From NCBI GenBank assembly GCA_030681515.1, contig JAUXSE010000016.1, positions 148,848-212,847 on the forward strand: DNA of 64,000 nucleotides. Direction: 5' to 3'. Origin of the DNA: Geothrix sp. (GTDB lineage: Bacteria; Acidobacteriota; Holophagae; Holophagales; Holophagaceae). The notes beneath the pieces are model-generated. The model made no database searches, had not been told where the DNA came from, and was given only the letters and a program-made list of their open reading frames with translations. The first letter of the stretch is position 1; every line of letters starts with the position of its first letter. The translations under genes were made by a program, and so were the position numbers. Of this stretch, positions 43,902-54,347 are shown one piece after another.

Positions 43902-45941
43902 TCAGAACTCGAAGGTCGGTCCGCTCAGCGTCTGGGCATCGAGGATCTGCCCTTGGCCATCGAGGGTGACGAGGCCCTGGGCCTGGCGGGGGGTCATTTG
44001 GCCGATCTGCTGGAGGGCCTGGCCGCGCAACTCCCCCCTCTTGGCGGCATCAACCCCACCTTCGGCGCTTTCGAAGAACACCGCGCCCACGCGGTAGGTC
44101 TGCCTGGCCTCGGGGATGAGGTGCAGTTCGCGGAGCTGCCGCTCGTCCACGGGACTGGGGGCATCCGTCATGAGGCAGCGGGCCTGGGCGGTCTTGGGGA
44201 AGGCGATGACCTCGCGGATGTTGTCCACGCCGGCCAGCAGCATGACGAGCCGGTCCAGGCCCAGGGCCACGCCGCCGTGGGGCGGGGCGCCGAAGGCCAG
44301 GGCATCCAGCAGGAAGCCGAACTTGGTCCGGGCCTCGGCTTCGCCGATGCCGATGGCCCGGAACATGCGGTTCTGGGTTTCGGCGTCATGGATGCGGATG
44401 CTGCCGCCGCCCACCTCGAAGCCATTGAGCACCAGGTCGTAGGCCACGGCGCGGCACTGGCCGGGATCCGTTTCCAGCAGGTCCATGTCGTCGGGATGGG
44501 GGCTGGTGAAGGGGTGGTGGCAGGCCACGAAGCGTTGCGCTTCCTCGCTCCACTCCAGCAGGGGGAAGTCCACCACCCACAAGAACGCGTACGCGTTCTT
44601 GTCATGGAAAAGATTGGCAAGGGCTGGGTCTTTCTCGATGGTTGAGAGGTCCGTCGCGATTTTGGTACGGAGATCACCCAGGACTTTGGACGTCTGGGCA
44701 TCCGTTCCCACGGCGAAGACCGCCAGACCTTCGCCGCCGGCGCTTGCGCCTTCGGCGTTGGCGCGGAAGAGGCCCTTCAGGGCCGCTTCCGCGCCCTCGT
44801 CCAGGAACTTCTTGAAGCTGCTCGATAGCCCATCCTTGCCCCACTTGGCGTAGGGCAGGCCCCCGGCGCCCATGTGCCTGGCCTGTTCCTGGTAGCCATC
44901 CAGCTGCTTGCGGCTGATGGATCCGGCGGCTTCGCCGGGGAAGAAGAGGGCCCGCACCCGGCGCTGGCCCTGGCTTTCGGCGGCGGCGCGGAAGAGGTTG
45001 AAGCCACTGGTGGCGAAAACATCCGTCATGTCCTGGAGCTTGATGCCGCAGCGGAGGTCGGGCTTGTCCGAGCCGTACCACTCCATGGCATCGCGGTGGG
45101 GCAGGCGGGGGAAGGGCGTGGTGATGTCCTTGCCGACGACCTTGGCCAGCTTGACCATGAGCGGCTCGATGACGCCCTGGATGTCCTCCTGGCGCACGAA
45201 GCTCATCTCGATATCAATCTGGGTGAACTCGGGCTGGCGGTCGGCGCGCAGGTCCTCGTCGCGGAAGCAGCGGCAGATCTGGATGTAGCGCTCGAAGCCG
45301 CTCACCTGGAGCAGCTGCTTGAAGAGCTGGGGGCTCTGGGGCAGGGCGAAGAACTGGCCGGGGTGGACGCGGCTGGGCACCAGGTAGTCGCGGGCGCCTT
45401 CGGGCGTGGACTTGGTGAGGATGGGCGTTTCGAATTCGATGAAATCCAGTTCGCGGAAATGATTCCGGGTGAGGTTCGCCACTTCGCTGCGCAGGATCAT
45501 GTTCCGCTGGAGCTGCTCGCGGCGCAGATCCAGGAAGCGGTAGGTGAGGCGCAGGTCCTCGCCCACGCCCTCGTCCTCCAGGGGGAAGGGCAGGGGGGCG
45601 GCGGTGTTGAGGATGCGCAGGCCGGTCAGGTGGATCTCGACATCGCCGGTGGCCATGTTCGGGTTCTTGTTTTCGCGCTCGGTGACCATACCCTCGGCGG
45701 CCAGCACGAATTCGCTGCGCACGGCCTTGAGCTTGGCCAGCAGCTCGGGATCGGCGGTCTCCTCGTTGGCCACCAGCTGCACCAGGCCCCAGCGGTCGCG
45801 GAGGTCCAGGAACACGAGGGAACCGAGGTTGCGCACCCGGCGGCACCAGCCGAGCAGGCGCACGGTCTGGCCCGCGTGGTCGAGGCGCAGATCGCCGTTG
45901 CGGTGGGTGCGTTGGAAGTCGCCGAGCCGATCGAGTTTCAT
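43902..45941 (-). CDS. aspS: Aspartyl-tRNA synthetase
   Basis: A 679-residue bacterial-type AspRS. The order is OB-fold anticodon domain (RLLGWCRRVRNLGSLVFLDLRD), catalytic core with RYIQICRCFRDEDLRADRQPE (motif 2 region), a GAD insertion (about residues 290-430) and motif 3 GVALGLDRLVMLL. About 70 residues follow the normal end near VDERQLRELHL, an unusual C-terminal extension. I take the ATG at 45941 (TAGGG upstream). It charges tRNA-Asp; with asnS also present it may be discriminating. Confidence 0.95.
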   Translation of the reverse strand: MKLDRLGDFQRTHRNGDLRLDHAGQTVRLLGWCRRVRNLGSLVFLDLRDRWGLVQLVANEETADPELLAKLKAVRSEFVLAAEGMVTERENKNPNMATGDVEIHLTGLRILNTAAPLPFPLEDEGVGEDLRLTYRFLDLRREQLQRNMILRSEVANLTRNHFRELDFIEFETPILTKSTPEGARDYLVPSRVHPGQFFALPQSPQLFKQLLQVSGFERYIQICRCFRDEDLRADRQPEFTQIDIEMSFVRQEDIQGVIEPLMVKLAKVVGKDITTPFPRLPHRDAMEWYGSDKPDLRCGIKLQDMTDVFATSGFNLFRAAAESQGQRRVRALFFPGEAAGSISRKQLDGYQEQARHMGAGGLPYAKWGKDGLSSSFKKFLDEGAEAALKGLFRANAEGASAGGEGLAVFAVGTDAQTSKVLGDLRTKIATDLSTIEKDPALANLFHDKNAYAFLWVVDFPLLEWSEEAQRFVACHHPFTSPHPDDMDLLETDPGQCRAVAYDLVLNGFEVGGGSIRIHDAETQNRMFRAIGIGEAEARTKFGFLLDALAFGAPPHGGVALGLDRLVMLLAGVDNIREVIAFPKTAQARCLMTDAPSPVDERQLRELHLIPEARQTYRVGAVFFESAEGGVDAAKRGELRGQALQQIGQMTPRQAQGLVTLDGQGQILDAQTLSGPTFEF

Positions 45942-45988
45942 AGCCCTACAGGATCGCATCCAGCGGGCCTGGGCTCAAGCCGGACGAT

Positions 45989-46534
45989 TCAACCCAGCGT
46001 CACCGTCACCTTTCCGCCCAGCAGCGCCACGACAGCTCCCCATTCCACGCGGGCCGCTTCCTCATAGCGCCCGCCGGCCAGGTTCAGCAGCAACCCCACC
46101 CGCTCGTCCGGATCCACGATCAGGTACTCCGGCACGCCAGCGGCTTCATAGGTCCAGCGCTTGCGAGTGACATCCTTGCCAGCGGTGGAGGGGCTCAGGA
46201 TTTCCACCACCAGATCGGGAGCGCCTTCGATGCCTCGGGTCGAGATTTTGGCAGGGTCGCACACCACCAGGAGATCAGGCTGCACGATGCCCGAATCCAG
46301 GAACACATCTATAGGGGCGAAGAAAGTCTCGCATTCACCTCCGCCCGGCTTGAGCCTGGCCTCTTCCAGGGCGTTCACGAGGGCGACATGCAGCCTGGAT
46401 GCAATGCGTTGGTGATCTGGGCTTGGGGCGGGCGTCATGTCGTAGGCTACCCCGTTGATGATCTCCCATCGCCCATCCCAGAGCTTCCAGTCTTCGATGG
46501 TGTAGCCAGGGTGCTTCAGTCGGGGCAGGCTCAA
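45989..46534 (-). CDS. Uma2-family endonuclease-fold protein (DUF820)
   Basis: A 181-residue protein with a Uma2/DUF820 PD-(D/E)XK nuclease fold. Signatures are YEIINGVAYDM-like (WEIINGVAYDMTPAPS), QPDLLVVCDP, APDLVVEILSPSTAGKD and YLIVDPDERV. Such genes are very common in some bacteria and lack a defined function. The likely start is TTG at 46534, preceded by AGGAG; the frame extends upstream to 46660 without a ribosome-binding site. It is flanked by aspS and the efflux operon on the same strand. Confidence 0.85.
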   Translation of the reverse strand: MSLPRLKHPGYTIEDWKLWDGRWEIINGVAYDMTPAPSPDHQRIASRLHVALVNALEEARLKPGGGECETFFAPIDVFLDSGIVQPDLLVVCDPAKISTRGIEGAPDLVVEILSPSTAGKDVTRKRWTYEAAGVPEYLIVDPDERVGLLLNLAGGRYEEAARVEWGAVVALLGGKVTVTLG

Positions 46535-46596
46535 GGTCCGTCTCCTGTTCCTTCCCACCAGTGTAAGCCTGTTGGTGCCCCCGGGGCGCCTTCGCG

Positions 46597-49500
46597 TCAT
46601 TCGTGGAGGGCTTTTCCCATGGATGGGACGGGTTTCCGGCCGGCGCGGAACCGCTCCCACCGCAGCCTCGCCCGGTCCATGTAGAGGTAGATCACGGGCG
46701 TGGTGTAGAGGGTCAGGAGCTGGCTGAAGAGGAGGCCGCCCACGATGGCGATGCCCAGGGGCTGGCGCAGTTCCGAGCCGGTGCCCATGCCGATGGCCAG
46801 GGGCAGGCCGCCCAGCAGGGCCGCCATGGTGGTCATGGTGATGGGGCGGAAGCGCAGGAGACAGGCCTGGAAGATGGCCTGTTCGGGGGTGAGGCCCTCC
46901 CGGCGCTCGACCTCGATGGCGAAGTCAATCATGAGGATGGCGTTCTTCTTCACGATGCCGATGAGCAGGATGATGCCGATGAAGGCGATGACGCTCAGTT
47001 CGGTGCGGAAGGCCAGCAGGGCCAGCAGGGCGCCCACCCCCGCGGATGGCAGCGTGGACAGGATGGTCAGGGGGTGGATGAGGCTTTCGTAGAGCATCCC
47101 CAGCACGATGTAGACCGCCAGCAGGGCCGCGGCCACCAGCAGGGGCTGGTTGGCCAGCGAGGCCTTGAAGGCCTGGGCCGTGCCCATGTAGCTGCCCCGC
47201 AGCGTGCCGGGAAGGCGGATCTCCTGCTCCGCCTTGTCAATGGCGGCCACGGCATCGCCCAGGGCCACGCCCACCGGCAGGTTGAAGGAGAGGGTCACCG
47301 AGGGCAGCTGGCCCTGGTGGTTCACGGAGAGCGCCGTGTTCCGCCGCTCCAGGGTGGTGAAGGCGCTGAGGGGCACCAGGTTCCCGGTGGTGGAGCGGAC
47401 GTAGGTGTGGCGCAGTCCGTCGGGCGTCTGCATGAAGGGCGAATCCACCTCCATGACCACGTGGTACTGGTTCAGGGCGGTGTAGATGGTGGATACGAAG
47501 CGCTGGCCAAAGGCGTCGTACAGGGTGCTGTCAATGGCCATGGGGGTGATCCCCAGGCGCGAGGCCGTGGCGCGGTCTATGACCAGGGAGGCCTCCAGTC
47601 CCTTGTTCTGGAGATCCGAGTTGACATCCGTCAGCTGGGGCACGGTCCTGAGTTTCTGAAGCACCTTCGGGGCCCAGTCGAACAGCTCGCGGGCATCGTC
47701 GCCCTGGAGGGTGTACTGGTACTGGGAGCTGGAGGGCCGGCCGCCGAGCCGCAGATCCTGGACCGGCTGCATGAAGAGGGTGCCCCCGGGGATGTGGGCG
47801 GTCCTGCCGCGCAGCCGGGCGATGATCTGGTCGGCGTTTTCCTTGCGCTGGTTGTTGGGCTTGAGCGAGGTGAACAGGCGCCCCGTGTTGCCCCCGCCCA
47901 CGAAGGCCGTGACGTTCTCGATGGCGGGATCGGCCTGCACGATGGCCACGTACTCCGTCATCAGCTTCTCCATGCCGGCGAAGGAGATGTCCTGGGCCGC
48001 CTGGATCGAGCCGGTGATGCGGCCCGTGTCCTGCTGGGGGAAGAATCCTTTGGGGATGACGATGTAGAGGCCCACGGTGGCGATCATGGTGCCAAGGGCC
48101 ACGGCCAGGGTGGACCGCTGGTGGCGCAGCACCCAGGCCAGCGAGGTCTCGTAGTGGCCCATGATCCACTGGAAGACCCGCTCGCTGGCCTGGAAGGCCC
48201 GGCCGTGCTTCTGCTCCGACTGGGGCCGCAGGATCAGCGAACACATCATGGGGGTGGTGGTGAGCGACACGAACATCGAGATCACGATGGCCACGGACAG
48301 GGTGACGGCGAATTCCCGGAAGAGCCTGCCCACGATGCCGCCCATCATCAGGATGGGGATGAAGACGGCGATGAGCGAGAGGCTGATGGAGACCACGGTG
48401 AAGCCGATCTCCTTGGCGCCATGGAGCGAGGCCTCCATGGGGGTCATGCCGTTCTCGAGGTGCCGGGTGATGTTCTCCACCACCACGATGGCGTCGTCCA
48501 CCACGAAGCCCGTGGCCACGGTGAGTGCCATCAGCGACAGGTTGTCAATGGTGTAGCCCAGCAGGTACATGGCGCCGAAGGTTCCGATCAGCGAGATGGG
48601 CACGGCCACGCTGGGGATGAGGGTGGAGCGCACGCTGCGCAGGAACACGAAGACGACGAGGATCACCAGGACGATGGAGATGGCCATGGCCAGCTGCACA
48701 TCCTTCACCGAGGCCCGGACCGTGCGGGTGGCGTCAATGAGCACCTTCAGTTCCATGGCGGGGGGAAGGGAAGCCTGGAGCTGGGGGAGGATGGCCTGGA
48801 CCCGGTCCACGGTCTCGATGATGTTGGCGTCCGGCTGGCGGAAGATGGGCACGATGATGGCCGGCACGCCGTTGGACAGGCCGCCGTTGCGGACGTTCTC
48901 CACCGAATCGGTGACCCGGGCCACATCGGAGAGGCGCAGGGCGTTGCCGTTCCGGTAGCGGAGGATGAGGGGCTGGTAGTCCGCCGCAGTCATCATCTGG
49001 TCCGTGGTGGCGATGGACCAGGTGGCGCTGCCGTGGGCCAGATCGCCCTTGGGCCGGTTCAGGTTGGCGGCGGCGATGGCGATGCGGACATCCTCCAGGG
49101 CCAGGCCCTGGGCGTTCAGCAGGGCGGGGTTCACATCCACGCGCACGGCGGGCAGGGCGCCGCCCCACACGAACACCTGCCCCACGCCCTGGACCTGCGA
49201 CAGCTTCTGCTGGAGCACCGAGGAGGCGATGTCGTACATGCGCTCCCGGGGGATGAGCTTCGAGGTGAGGGCCAGGAGGAGGATGGGCGAATCGGCGGGA
49301 TTCACCTTGCGGTACGAAGGGTTGTTGGGAAGGGTCGCGGGCAGATCCCCCCGCGCGGCGTTGATGGCCGCCTGCACATCGCGCCCGGCGGCGTCAATGT
49401 TGCGTCCCAGGTCGAACTGGAGGGTGATGTCCGTGCCGCCCAGGCGGGAGGCCGAAGTCATTTCGGTGATGCCCGCGATGCGCCCGAACTGCCGCTCCAG

Positions 49501-49698
49501 GGGCGTGGCCACCGAGGAGGCCATGGTCTCGGGGCTGGCGCCGGGCAGGCCCGCGGACACCTGGATGGTGGGGAACTCCACCTGGGGCAGGGGCGACACC
49601 GGCAGGAACTGGTAGGCGATGGCGCCGAGCAGGGCCAGGGCCACCGTCAGCAGCGTGGTGGCCACGGGGCGGCGGATGAATGGGGTCGAAATGCTCAT
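46597..49698 (-). CDS. RND efflux pump inner-membrane transporter (MdtC/MuxC-like)
   Basis: A 1033-residue proton-driven RND transporter. It has the N-terminal helix STPFIRRPVATTLLTVALAL, porter subdomains, the proton-relay motif [20 protein letters not shown] in part, and the second half opening with LVAAALLAVYIVLGMLYESL. Last gene of the marR-adaptor-RND-RND operon. In MdtABC and MuxABC systems two different RND proteins form a heterotrimer; the tandem here fits that arrangement. No outer-membrane factor gene is present in the window. Confidence 0.93.
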   Translation of the reverse strand: MSISTPFIRRPVATTLLTVALALLGAIAYQFLPVSPLPQVEFPTIQVSAGLPGASPETMASSVATPLERQFGRIAGITEMTSASRLGGTDITLQFDLGRNIDAAGRDVQAAINAARGDLPATLPNNPSYRKVNPADSPILLLALTSKLIPRERMYDIASSVLQQKLSQVQGVGQVFVWGGALPAVRVDVNPALLNAQGLALEDVRIAIAAANLNRPKGDLAHGSATWSIATTDQMMTAADYQPLILRYRNGNALRLSDVARVTDSVENVRNGGLSNGVPAIIVPIFRQPDANIIETVDRVQAILPQLQASLPPAMELKVLIDATRTVRASVKDVQLAMAISIVLVILVVFVFLRSVRSTLIPSVAVPISLIGTFGAMYLLGYTIDNLSLMALTVATGFVVDDAIVVVENITRHLENGMTPMEASLHGAKEIGFTVVSISLSLIAVFIPILMMGGIVGRLFREFAVTLSVAIVISMFVSLTTTPMMCSLILRPQSEQKHGRAFQASERVFQWIMGHYETSLAWVLRHQRSTLAVALGTMIATVGLYIVIPKGFFPQQDTGRITGSIQAAQDISFAGMEKLMTEYVAIVQADPAIENVTAFVGGGNTGRLFTSLKPNNQRKENADQIIARLRGRTAHIPGGTLFMQPVQDLRLGGRPSSSQYQYTLQGDDARELFDWAPKVLQKLRTVPQLTDVNSDLQNKGLEASLVIDRATASRLGITPMAIDSTLYDAFGQRFVSTIYTALNQYHVVMEVDSPFMQTPDGLRHTYVRSTTGNLVPLSAFTTLERRNTALSVNHQGQLPSVTLSFNLPVGVALGDAVAAIDKAEQEIRLPGTLRGSYMGTAQAFKASLANQPLLVAAALLAVYIVLGMLYESLIHPLTILSTLPSAGVGALLALLAFRTELSVIAFIGIILLIGIVKKNAILMIDFAIEVERREGLTPEQAIFQACLLRFRPITMTTMAALLGGLPLAIGMGTGSELRQPLGIAIVGGLLFSQLLTLYTTPVIYLYMDRARLRWERFRAGRKPVPSMGKALHE

Positions 49699-49786
49699 CG
49701 CTGGTCAGGCCGGGCTGGCTCCAGGCGTGCCGCCTGGAGTGAGGCGCTGCTGGCGCAGCGCAAATGGGAAGAGATATGAATGCGGA

Positions 49787-52700
49787 TCATGGTTCCTGCG
49801 CCGCAGGCGCAGCCTCTCGCACGCCGCGCCAGCGGCGTGCGCGCCGGGCAAGACGGTCGAACGCGAGATAAATCACGGGCGTCGTATAGAGGGTCAAGAC
49901 CTGGCTGAAGATGAGGCCGCCCACGATGACGATGCCGAGGGGGCGCCGCAGCTCGGAGCCCACGCCGGAGCCCAGGGCCAGGGGCACGCCGGCCAGCAGG
50001 GCCGCCATGGTGGTCATGATGATGGGCCGGAAGCGCAGCAGGGAGGCCTGGTAGATGGCCTCCTCCGGGGGCCGGCCCTCCTTGCGTTCGGCCTCCAGCG
50101 CGAAGTCAATCATCATGATGGCGTTCTTCTCGACGATGCCGATGAGCAGGATGATGCCGATGAGCGCGATGACGCTGAAATCCGTGCGAGTGAGCAGGAG
50201 CGCGAGCAGGGCCCCGACGCCCGCCGAGGGCAGCGTCGAAAGGATCGTGATGGGGTGGATGTAGCTTTCGTACAGCACGCCCAGCAGGATGTAGACCGTC
50301 AGGACCGCGGCCAGGATGAGCAGGGGCGTGTTGGTGAGCGAGGCCCCGAAGGCCTGGGCGGTGCCCTGGAAGCCGGCCTTGAGACTGGGCGGCAGGTCCA
50401 TGTCCAGCCGGGCCGCCTGGATGGCCTTCACGGCATCCCCGAGAGACGCGCCCGGGGCCAGGTTGAAGGACACGGTGGCCGTGGGGAACTGGCCCTGGTG
50501 GTTGATGGCCAGGGGGGCGGCGATGATATCCGTGCGGGTGAAGGCGCTGAGGGGCACGGAGCCGCCGGAGGCCGAGCGGACGTAGATGCTCTGGAGATCC
50601 CCGGGCCGCTGGTACTGGCCGGGCGATGCTTCCAGCACCACGCGGTACTGGTTCAGCTGGGTGAACATGGTGGAGATCTGCCGCTGGCCGAAGGCGTCAT
50701 AGAGGGCGTCATCCAGCATCTGGGGGGTGATGCCCAGGCGCGACGCCGTGGTCCGGTCGAGGGTGATGCGGATCTGGAGGCCCGCGTTCTGCAGATCGCT
50801 GGCCACGTCCCGCAGCTCGGGGAGGGCCGAGAAGCGGTCCACGAAACGGGGCACCCATTCGGCCAGTTCCTTCGGATCGGCGTCCTCCAGCGTGTACTGG
50901 TACTGGGTGCGGCTGACCCGGTCCTCCACCGTGAGATCCTGCACGGGCTGGAGGTAGAGGTGGATGCCCTCCACCTTGGCCAGCCGGGGCTGGAGCCGGT
51001 GGATGATCCCGCTGGCGCTGAGGCGGCGCTCTTCAAGGGGCTTCAGGTTGATCTGGATGCGGCCGCTATTGAGCGTGGTGTTGGTGCCATCTATGCCGAT
51101 GAAGGAGGAGAGGCTTGCCACGGCCGGATCCTTGAGGATCTCGGCGGACAGCGCCTGCTGCCGCTCGGCCATGGCGGGGAACGAAACGGTCTGCGGGGCC
51201 TCGGAGATGCCCAGGATCACGCCGGTATCCTGCACGGGGAAGAAGCCCTTGGGGACCGCGAGATAGAGCAGCACGGTGGAGGCGAGGGTGGCCACGGCGA
51301 CGATCAGGGTGCCGGTCTGGTGCTGGAGCACCCAGGTGAGCGTCCGGCCGTAGAAGGCGATGATGCGCTGGAAGACGCGCTCGGAGGATTGGTAGAAGCG
51401 GCCCTGTTCTTCGGGCGGGGTGTGCTTCAGCAGCTTGGCGCACATCATCGGCGTGAGCGTGAGGGACACCACGGCGGACACCAGGATGGTGACGCTGAGG
51501 GTGACGGCGAACTCACGGAAGAGGCGGCCCACGATATCGCCCATGAACAGCAGGGGGATGAGCACCGCGATCAGCGAGACCGTCAGCGACAGGATGGTGA
51601 AGGCGATCTGCTCCGAGCCCTTCAGCGCCGCCTGGAGGGGCGATTCGCCCTCCTCGATGTAGCGCATGATGTTCTCGATCATCACGATGGCGTCATCCAC
51701 CACGAAGCCCGTGGAGATCGTCAGGGCCATGAGCGTGAGGTTGTTCAGGCTGTAGCCCAGCAGGTGCATCACCCCGAAGGTGCCCACCAGCGAGAGGGGC
51801 ACGGCCACGCTGGGGATGATCGTGGCGGCCAGGGTGCGCAGGAAGAGGAAGATCACCATGACCACGAGGGCGATGGTGAGCATCAGCTCGAACTCCACGT
51901 CATGGACCGAGGCGCGGATGGTGATGGTGCGGTCCGTGAGGACGGTGAGTTCCACGGCCGCGGGCAGGGAGGCCCGCAGCTGGGGCATCAGCGCCTTCAC
52001 CCGGTCCACCACGGCGATGATGTTGGCGCCGGGCTGCCGCTGGATGTTGAGGATGACGGCGGGGGCGAGATCCGGACCGGGCTCCCTGGCACCGAGTGCC
52101 CCCCCCTGACGGGATTGACCCTTCCAGGCCGCGAGGCGTACATTTTCAACATCATCGGTGACGGTGGCGACCTCGGAGAGCAGCACCGGAGATCCGTTCC
52201 TGAACGCCACCACGAGGGGGCGGTATTCCTCGCTGGACAGCAGCTGGTCATTGGCGCCGATGGCGTAGGCCTGGCGCAGGCCGTCGAAACTGCCCTTGGC
52301 CTGGTTCACGTTGCTCTGGGCCACGGCGGTGCGCACGTCGCCCAGGGTGAGGCCCTTGGCGGCCAGGGCCGCGGGATTGGCCTGGATGCGCACGGCGGGC
52401 TTCTGGCCCCCGCTGATGCTCACGAGCCCCACGCCCGGGAGCTGGGAGATCTTCTGGGCCAGCCGCGTATCCGCGAAATCCTGCACCTTGGAAAGGGGCA
52501 GGGTCTTCGAGGTGAGGGCCAGGGTGAGGATGGGCGCGTCGGCAGGATTGATCTTGCTGTAGATGGGCGGATTGGGGAGGTCGCGGGGGAGGTAGGTCCC
52601 CGCCGCGTTCACCGCCGCCTGCACCTGCTGCTCGGCCACGTCAATATTGAGGTCCAGCACGAACTGGAGCGTGACGACCGAGCTGCCCCCCGAACTGGTC

Positions 52701-52945
52701 GAGGACATGCGGTTCAAGCCCGGCAGCTGGCCGAACTGGCGCTCCAGGGGCGCGGTGATGGCCGAGGCCATCACGTCGGGGCTGGCACCGGGGTAGAAGG
52801 TGACCACCTGGATGGTGGGGTAGTCCACCTGGGGCAGGGCCGACACCGGCAGCTGGCGGAAGGCCAGGATGCCCGCCAGCAGCAGCCCCACCATGAGCAG
52901 CGAGGTCGCGATGGGCCGGAGGATGAAGGGCTTGGAGGGATTCAT
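49787..52945 (-). CDS. RND efflux pump inner-membrane transporter (MdtB/MuxB-like)
   Basis: A 1052-residue RND transporter paired with the gene downstream. It begins [20 protein letters not shown]; the proton-relay motif is [19 protein letters not shown] in part, and the second half has [20 protein letters not shown]. Between [10 protein letters not shown] and [13 protein letters not shown] lies an extra stretch of about 18 residues rich in Gly, Ala and Arg, from DNA with an unbroken C/G run (52069-52115); I would not expect it in homologues. The reading frame is intact. Substrate unknown. Confidence 0.93.
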   Translation of the reverse strand: MNPSKPFILRPIATSLLMVGLLLAGILAFRQLPVSALPQVDYPTIQVVTFYPGASPDVMASAITAPLERQFGQLPGLNRMSSTSSGGSSVVTLQFVLDLNIDVAEQQVQAAVNAAGTYLPRDLPNPPIYSKINPADAPILTLALTSKTLPLSKVQDFADTRLAQKISQLPGVGLVSISGGQKPAVRIQANPAALAAKGLTLGDVRTAVAQSNVNQAKGSFDGLRQAYAIGANDQLLSSEEYRPLVVAFRNGSPVLLSEVATVTDDVENVRLAAWKGQSRQGGALGAREPGPDLAPAVILNIQRQPGANIIAVVDRVKALMPQLRASLPAAVELTVLTDRTITIRASVHDVEFELMLTIALVVMVIFLFLRTLAATIIPSVAVPLSLVGTFGVMHLLGYSLNNLTLMALTISTGFVVDDAIVMIENIMRYIEEGESPLQAALKGSEQIAFTILSLTVSLIAVLIPLLFMGDIVGRLFREFAVTLSVTILVSAVVSLTLTPMMCAKLLKHTPPEEQGRFYQSSERVFQRIIAFYGRTLTWVLQHQTGTLIVAVATLASTVLLYLAVPKGFFPVQDTGVILGISEAPQTVSFPAMAERQQALSAEILKDPAVASLSSFIGIDGTNTTLNSGRIQINLKPLEERRLSASGIIHRLQPRLAKVEGIHLYLQPVQDLTVEDRVSRTQYQYTLEDADPKELAEWVPRFVDRFSALPELRDVASDLQNAGLQIRITLDRTTASRLGITPQMLDDALYDAFGQRQISTMFTQLNQYRVVLEASPGQYQRPGDLQSIYVRSASGGSVPLSAFTRTDIIAAPLAINHQGQFPTATVSFNLAPGASLGDAVKAIQAARLDMDLPPSLKAGFQGTAQAFGASLTNTPLLILAAVLTVYILLGVLYESYIHPITILSTLPSAGVGALLALLLTRTDFSVIALIGIILLIGIVEKNAIMMIDFALEAERKEGRPPEEAIYQASLLRFRPIIMTTMAALLAGVPLALGSGVGSELRRPLGIVIVGGLIFSQVLTLYTTPVIYLAFDRLARRARRWRGVREAAPAAQEP

Positions 52946-52971
52946 CCGAGATTCTCGAGGTCAAAAAGCGG

Positions 52972-53073
52972 GACACAGAGGACACAGAGTGCCGCAGAGG
53001 ACACAGAGAAAAACGTGCGGCGAGGGCCACGGCGCCTTCCGTGTCTTCCGTGGAATTCCGTGTCTTCCGTGAC
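52972..53073. repeat. Short element bounded by inverted 9-bp tandem arrays
   Basis: The left array (52972-53008) is GACACAGAG, GACACAGAG, TGCCGCAGAG and GACACAGAG. The right array (53037-53073), read on the minus strand, is GTCACGGAA, GACACGGAA, TTCCACGGAA and GACACGGAA. Both have unit lengths 9-9-10-9. They enclose 28 bp. It fills the gap between the adaptor gene and the first RND gene. Confidence 0.85.
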
Positions 53074-53122
53074 CAGCCATTCTTTGGAGTGCTTTGTGGC
53101 AAATTCTTCTGTTTGCATCCGC

Positions 53123-54307
53123 TCAACCCTTCGCGCCTGCGGCCTTGGGCAGGACGACTTTGCTGCCGGGGCGCAGCTTCTCCAGGCCGTCGGTGACGAT
53201 GGTTTCGCCGCCGGCGAGGCCCTTGTTCACGGCCGTATCGTCGCCATCGGTGCCCTGGACTTCGATGGTGCGGAGTTCCACGGTGCTGTCCGGCTTCACC
53301 ACGTAGACGAAGGCGCCCTGGGGGCCGCGCTGGATGGCCGCCGTCGGGATGATCACGACGCCGCGCAGGGTATCCACCAGCAGCCGCGCGTTCACGAACT
53401 GGTTGGGGAAGAGGGCGCGGTCATCGTTGGCGAACAGGGCCTTCATGCGCACGGTGCCGGTGGCGGGATCCACCTGGTTGTCAATGGCCGCCAGGGCGCC
53501 GGCGCCGAGGCGGTTTTTGAGATCCCGGTCCCAGGCTTCCACCGGGAGTTTCCCGCCCTTGGCATTCTGGTTCATGACCTTCTGGATGTCGTCGGCGGGC
53601 ACCGCGAACAGCACATTGATCGGCTGGATCGGCGCGAGGGTGGCGAGGCCGCTGGCATCGGTGGCGCGGACCATGTTGCCGGCATCCACCAGGCGGAGTC
53701 CGACGCGGCCCGAAATGGGCGCGGTGATGCGGCTGTAGGCGAGGTTCAGCTTCGCGCTTTCCACCTGGGCCTGGTCGGATCTGAGGGCCGCCTGGAACTG
53801 GGCCACAGAGGAGATCTGGGTGTCCAGCTGCTGGCGGGAGATGATGCCCTGTTGCACCAGGCCCTCCAGGCGTTTCAGATCCGCCGCCGCATTCTGGTAC
53901 GCGGCCTGGTCCTTGGCCAGCTGGCCTTCGGCCTGCATGAGCTGGACCTGGAAGGGGCGGGGATCAATCTCGGCCAGGAGGTCGCCCGCCCGCACCATCT
54001 GGCCCTCGGTGAAGGCCACGCGCAGCAGCTGGCCGTCCACGCGGCTCTTCACGGTCACGCTGTTCAGGGCCGTGACGGTGCCGAGCCCCGTGAGATGGAC
54101 CGCCATGTCCCCCTTCCGGGCCACGGCCACGGCCACGGGCACCGGGCGTGCGCCCGGATTCGCGGCGGGGTCCTTCTTCCCGCTCCGGACGAAGAGGAAC
54201 AGCCCCAGCAGCGAGGCGCCGCCGACGATGGCCCACAGGCGCCATCCATGCAGGAAGGCCGGAGGGACGGAACCAGGATCAGAGGAGAGGGGCTCAGGGG
54301 TGTTCAT
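53123..54307 (-). CDS. RND periplasmic adaptor (MdtA/MuxA-like)
   Basis: A 394-residue membrane fusion protein that links the RND pump to an outer-membrane channel. An N-terminal membrane anchor (LWAIVGGASLLGLFLFV) is followed by a lipoyl half (TVTALNSVTVKSRVDGQL), an alpha-helical hairpin (about residues 105-180), the second lipoyl half (YSRITAPISGRVGLRLVD) and beta-barrel and proximal domains. The ATG at 54307 is preferred because MNTPEPL precedes the anchor; 54337 is an alternative. It starts 40 bp after marR. Confidence 0.9.
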   Translation of the reverse strand: MNTPEPLSSDPGSVPPAFLHGWRLWAIVGGASLLGLFLFVRSGKKDPAANPGARPVPVAVAVARKGDMAVHLTGLGTVTALNSVTVKSRVDGQLLRVAFTEGQMVRAGDLLAEIDPRPFQVQLMQAEGQLAKDQAAYQNAAADLKRLEGLVQQGIISRQQLDTQISSVAQFQAALRSDQAQVESAKLNLAYSRITAPISGRVGLRLVDAGNMVRATDASGLATLAPIQPINVLFAVPADDIQKVMNQNAKGGKLPVEAWDRDLKNRLGAGALAAIDNQVDPATGTVRMKALFANDDRALFPNQFVNARLLVDTLRGVVIIPTAAIQRGPQGAFVYVVKPDSTVELRTIEVQGTDGDDTAVNKGLAGGETIVTDGLEKLRPGSKVVLPKAAGAKG

Positions 54308-54347
54308 ATGCGGTGGGGCCTTTTGTCTGGATTCCATGGGAAGGGGT

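Noticed and set aside
46603..49779. A 1058-codon open frame opposite the MdtC-like gene
   Set aside because: Shadow of the real RND gene; repetitive Gly/His/Glu/Gln translation without motifs.
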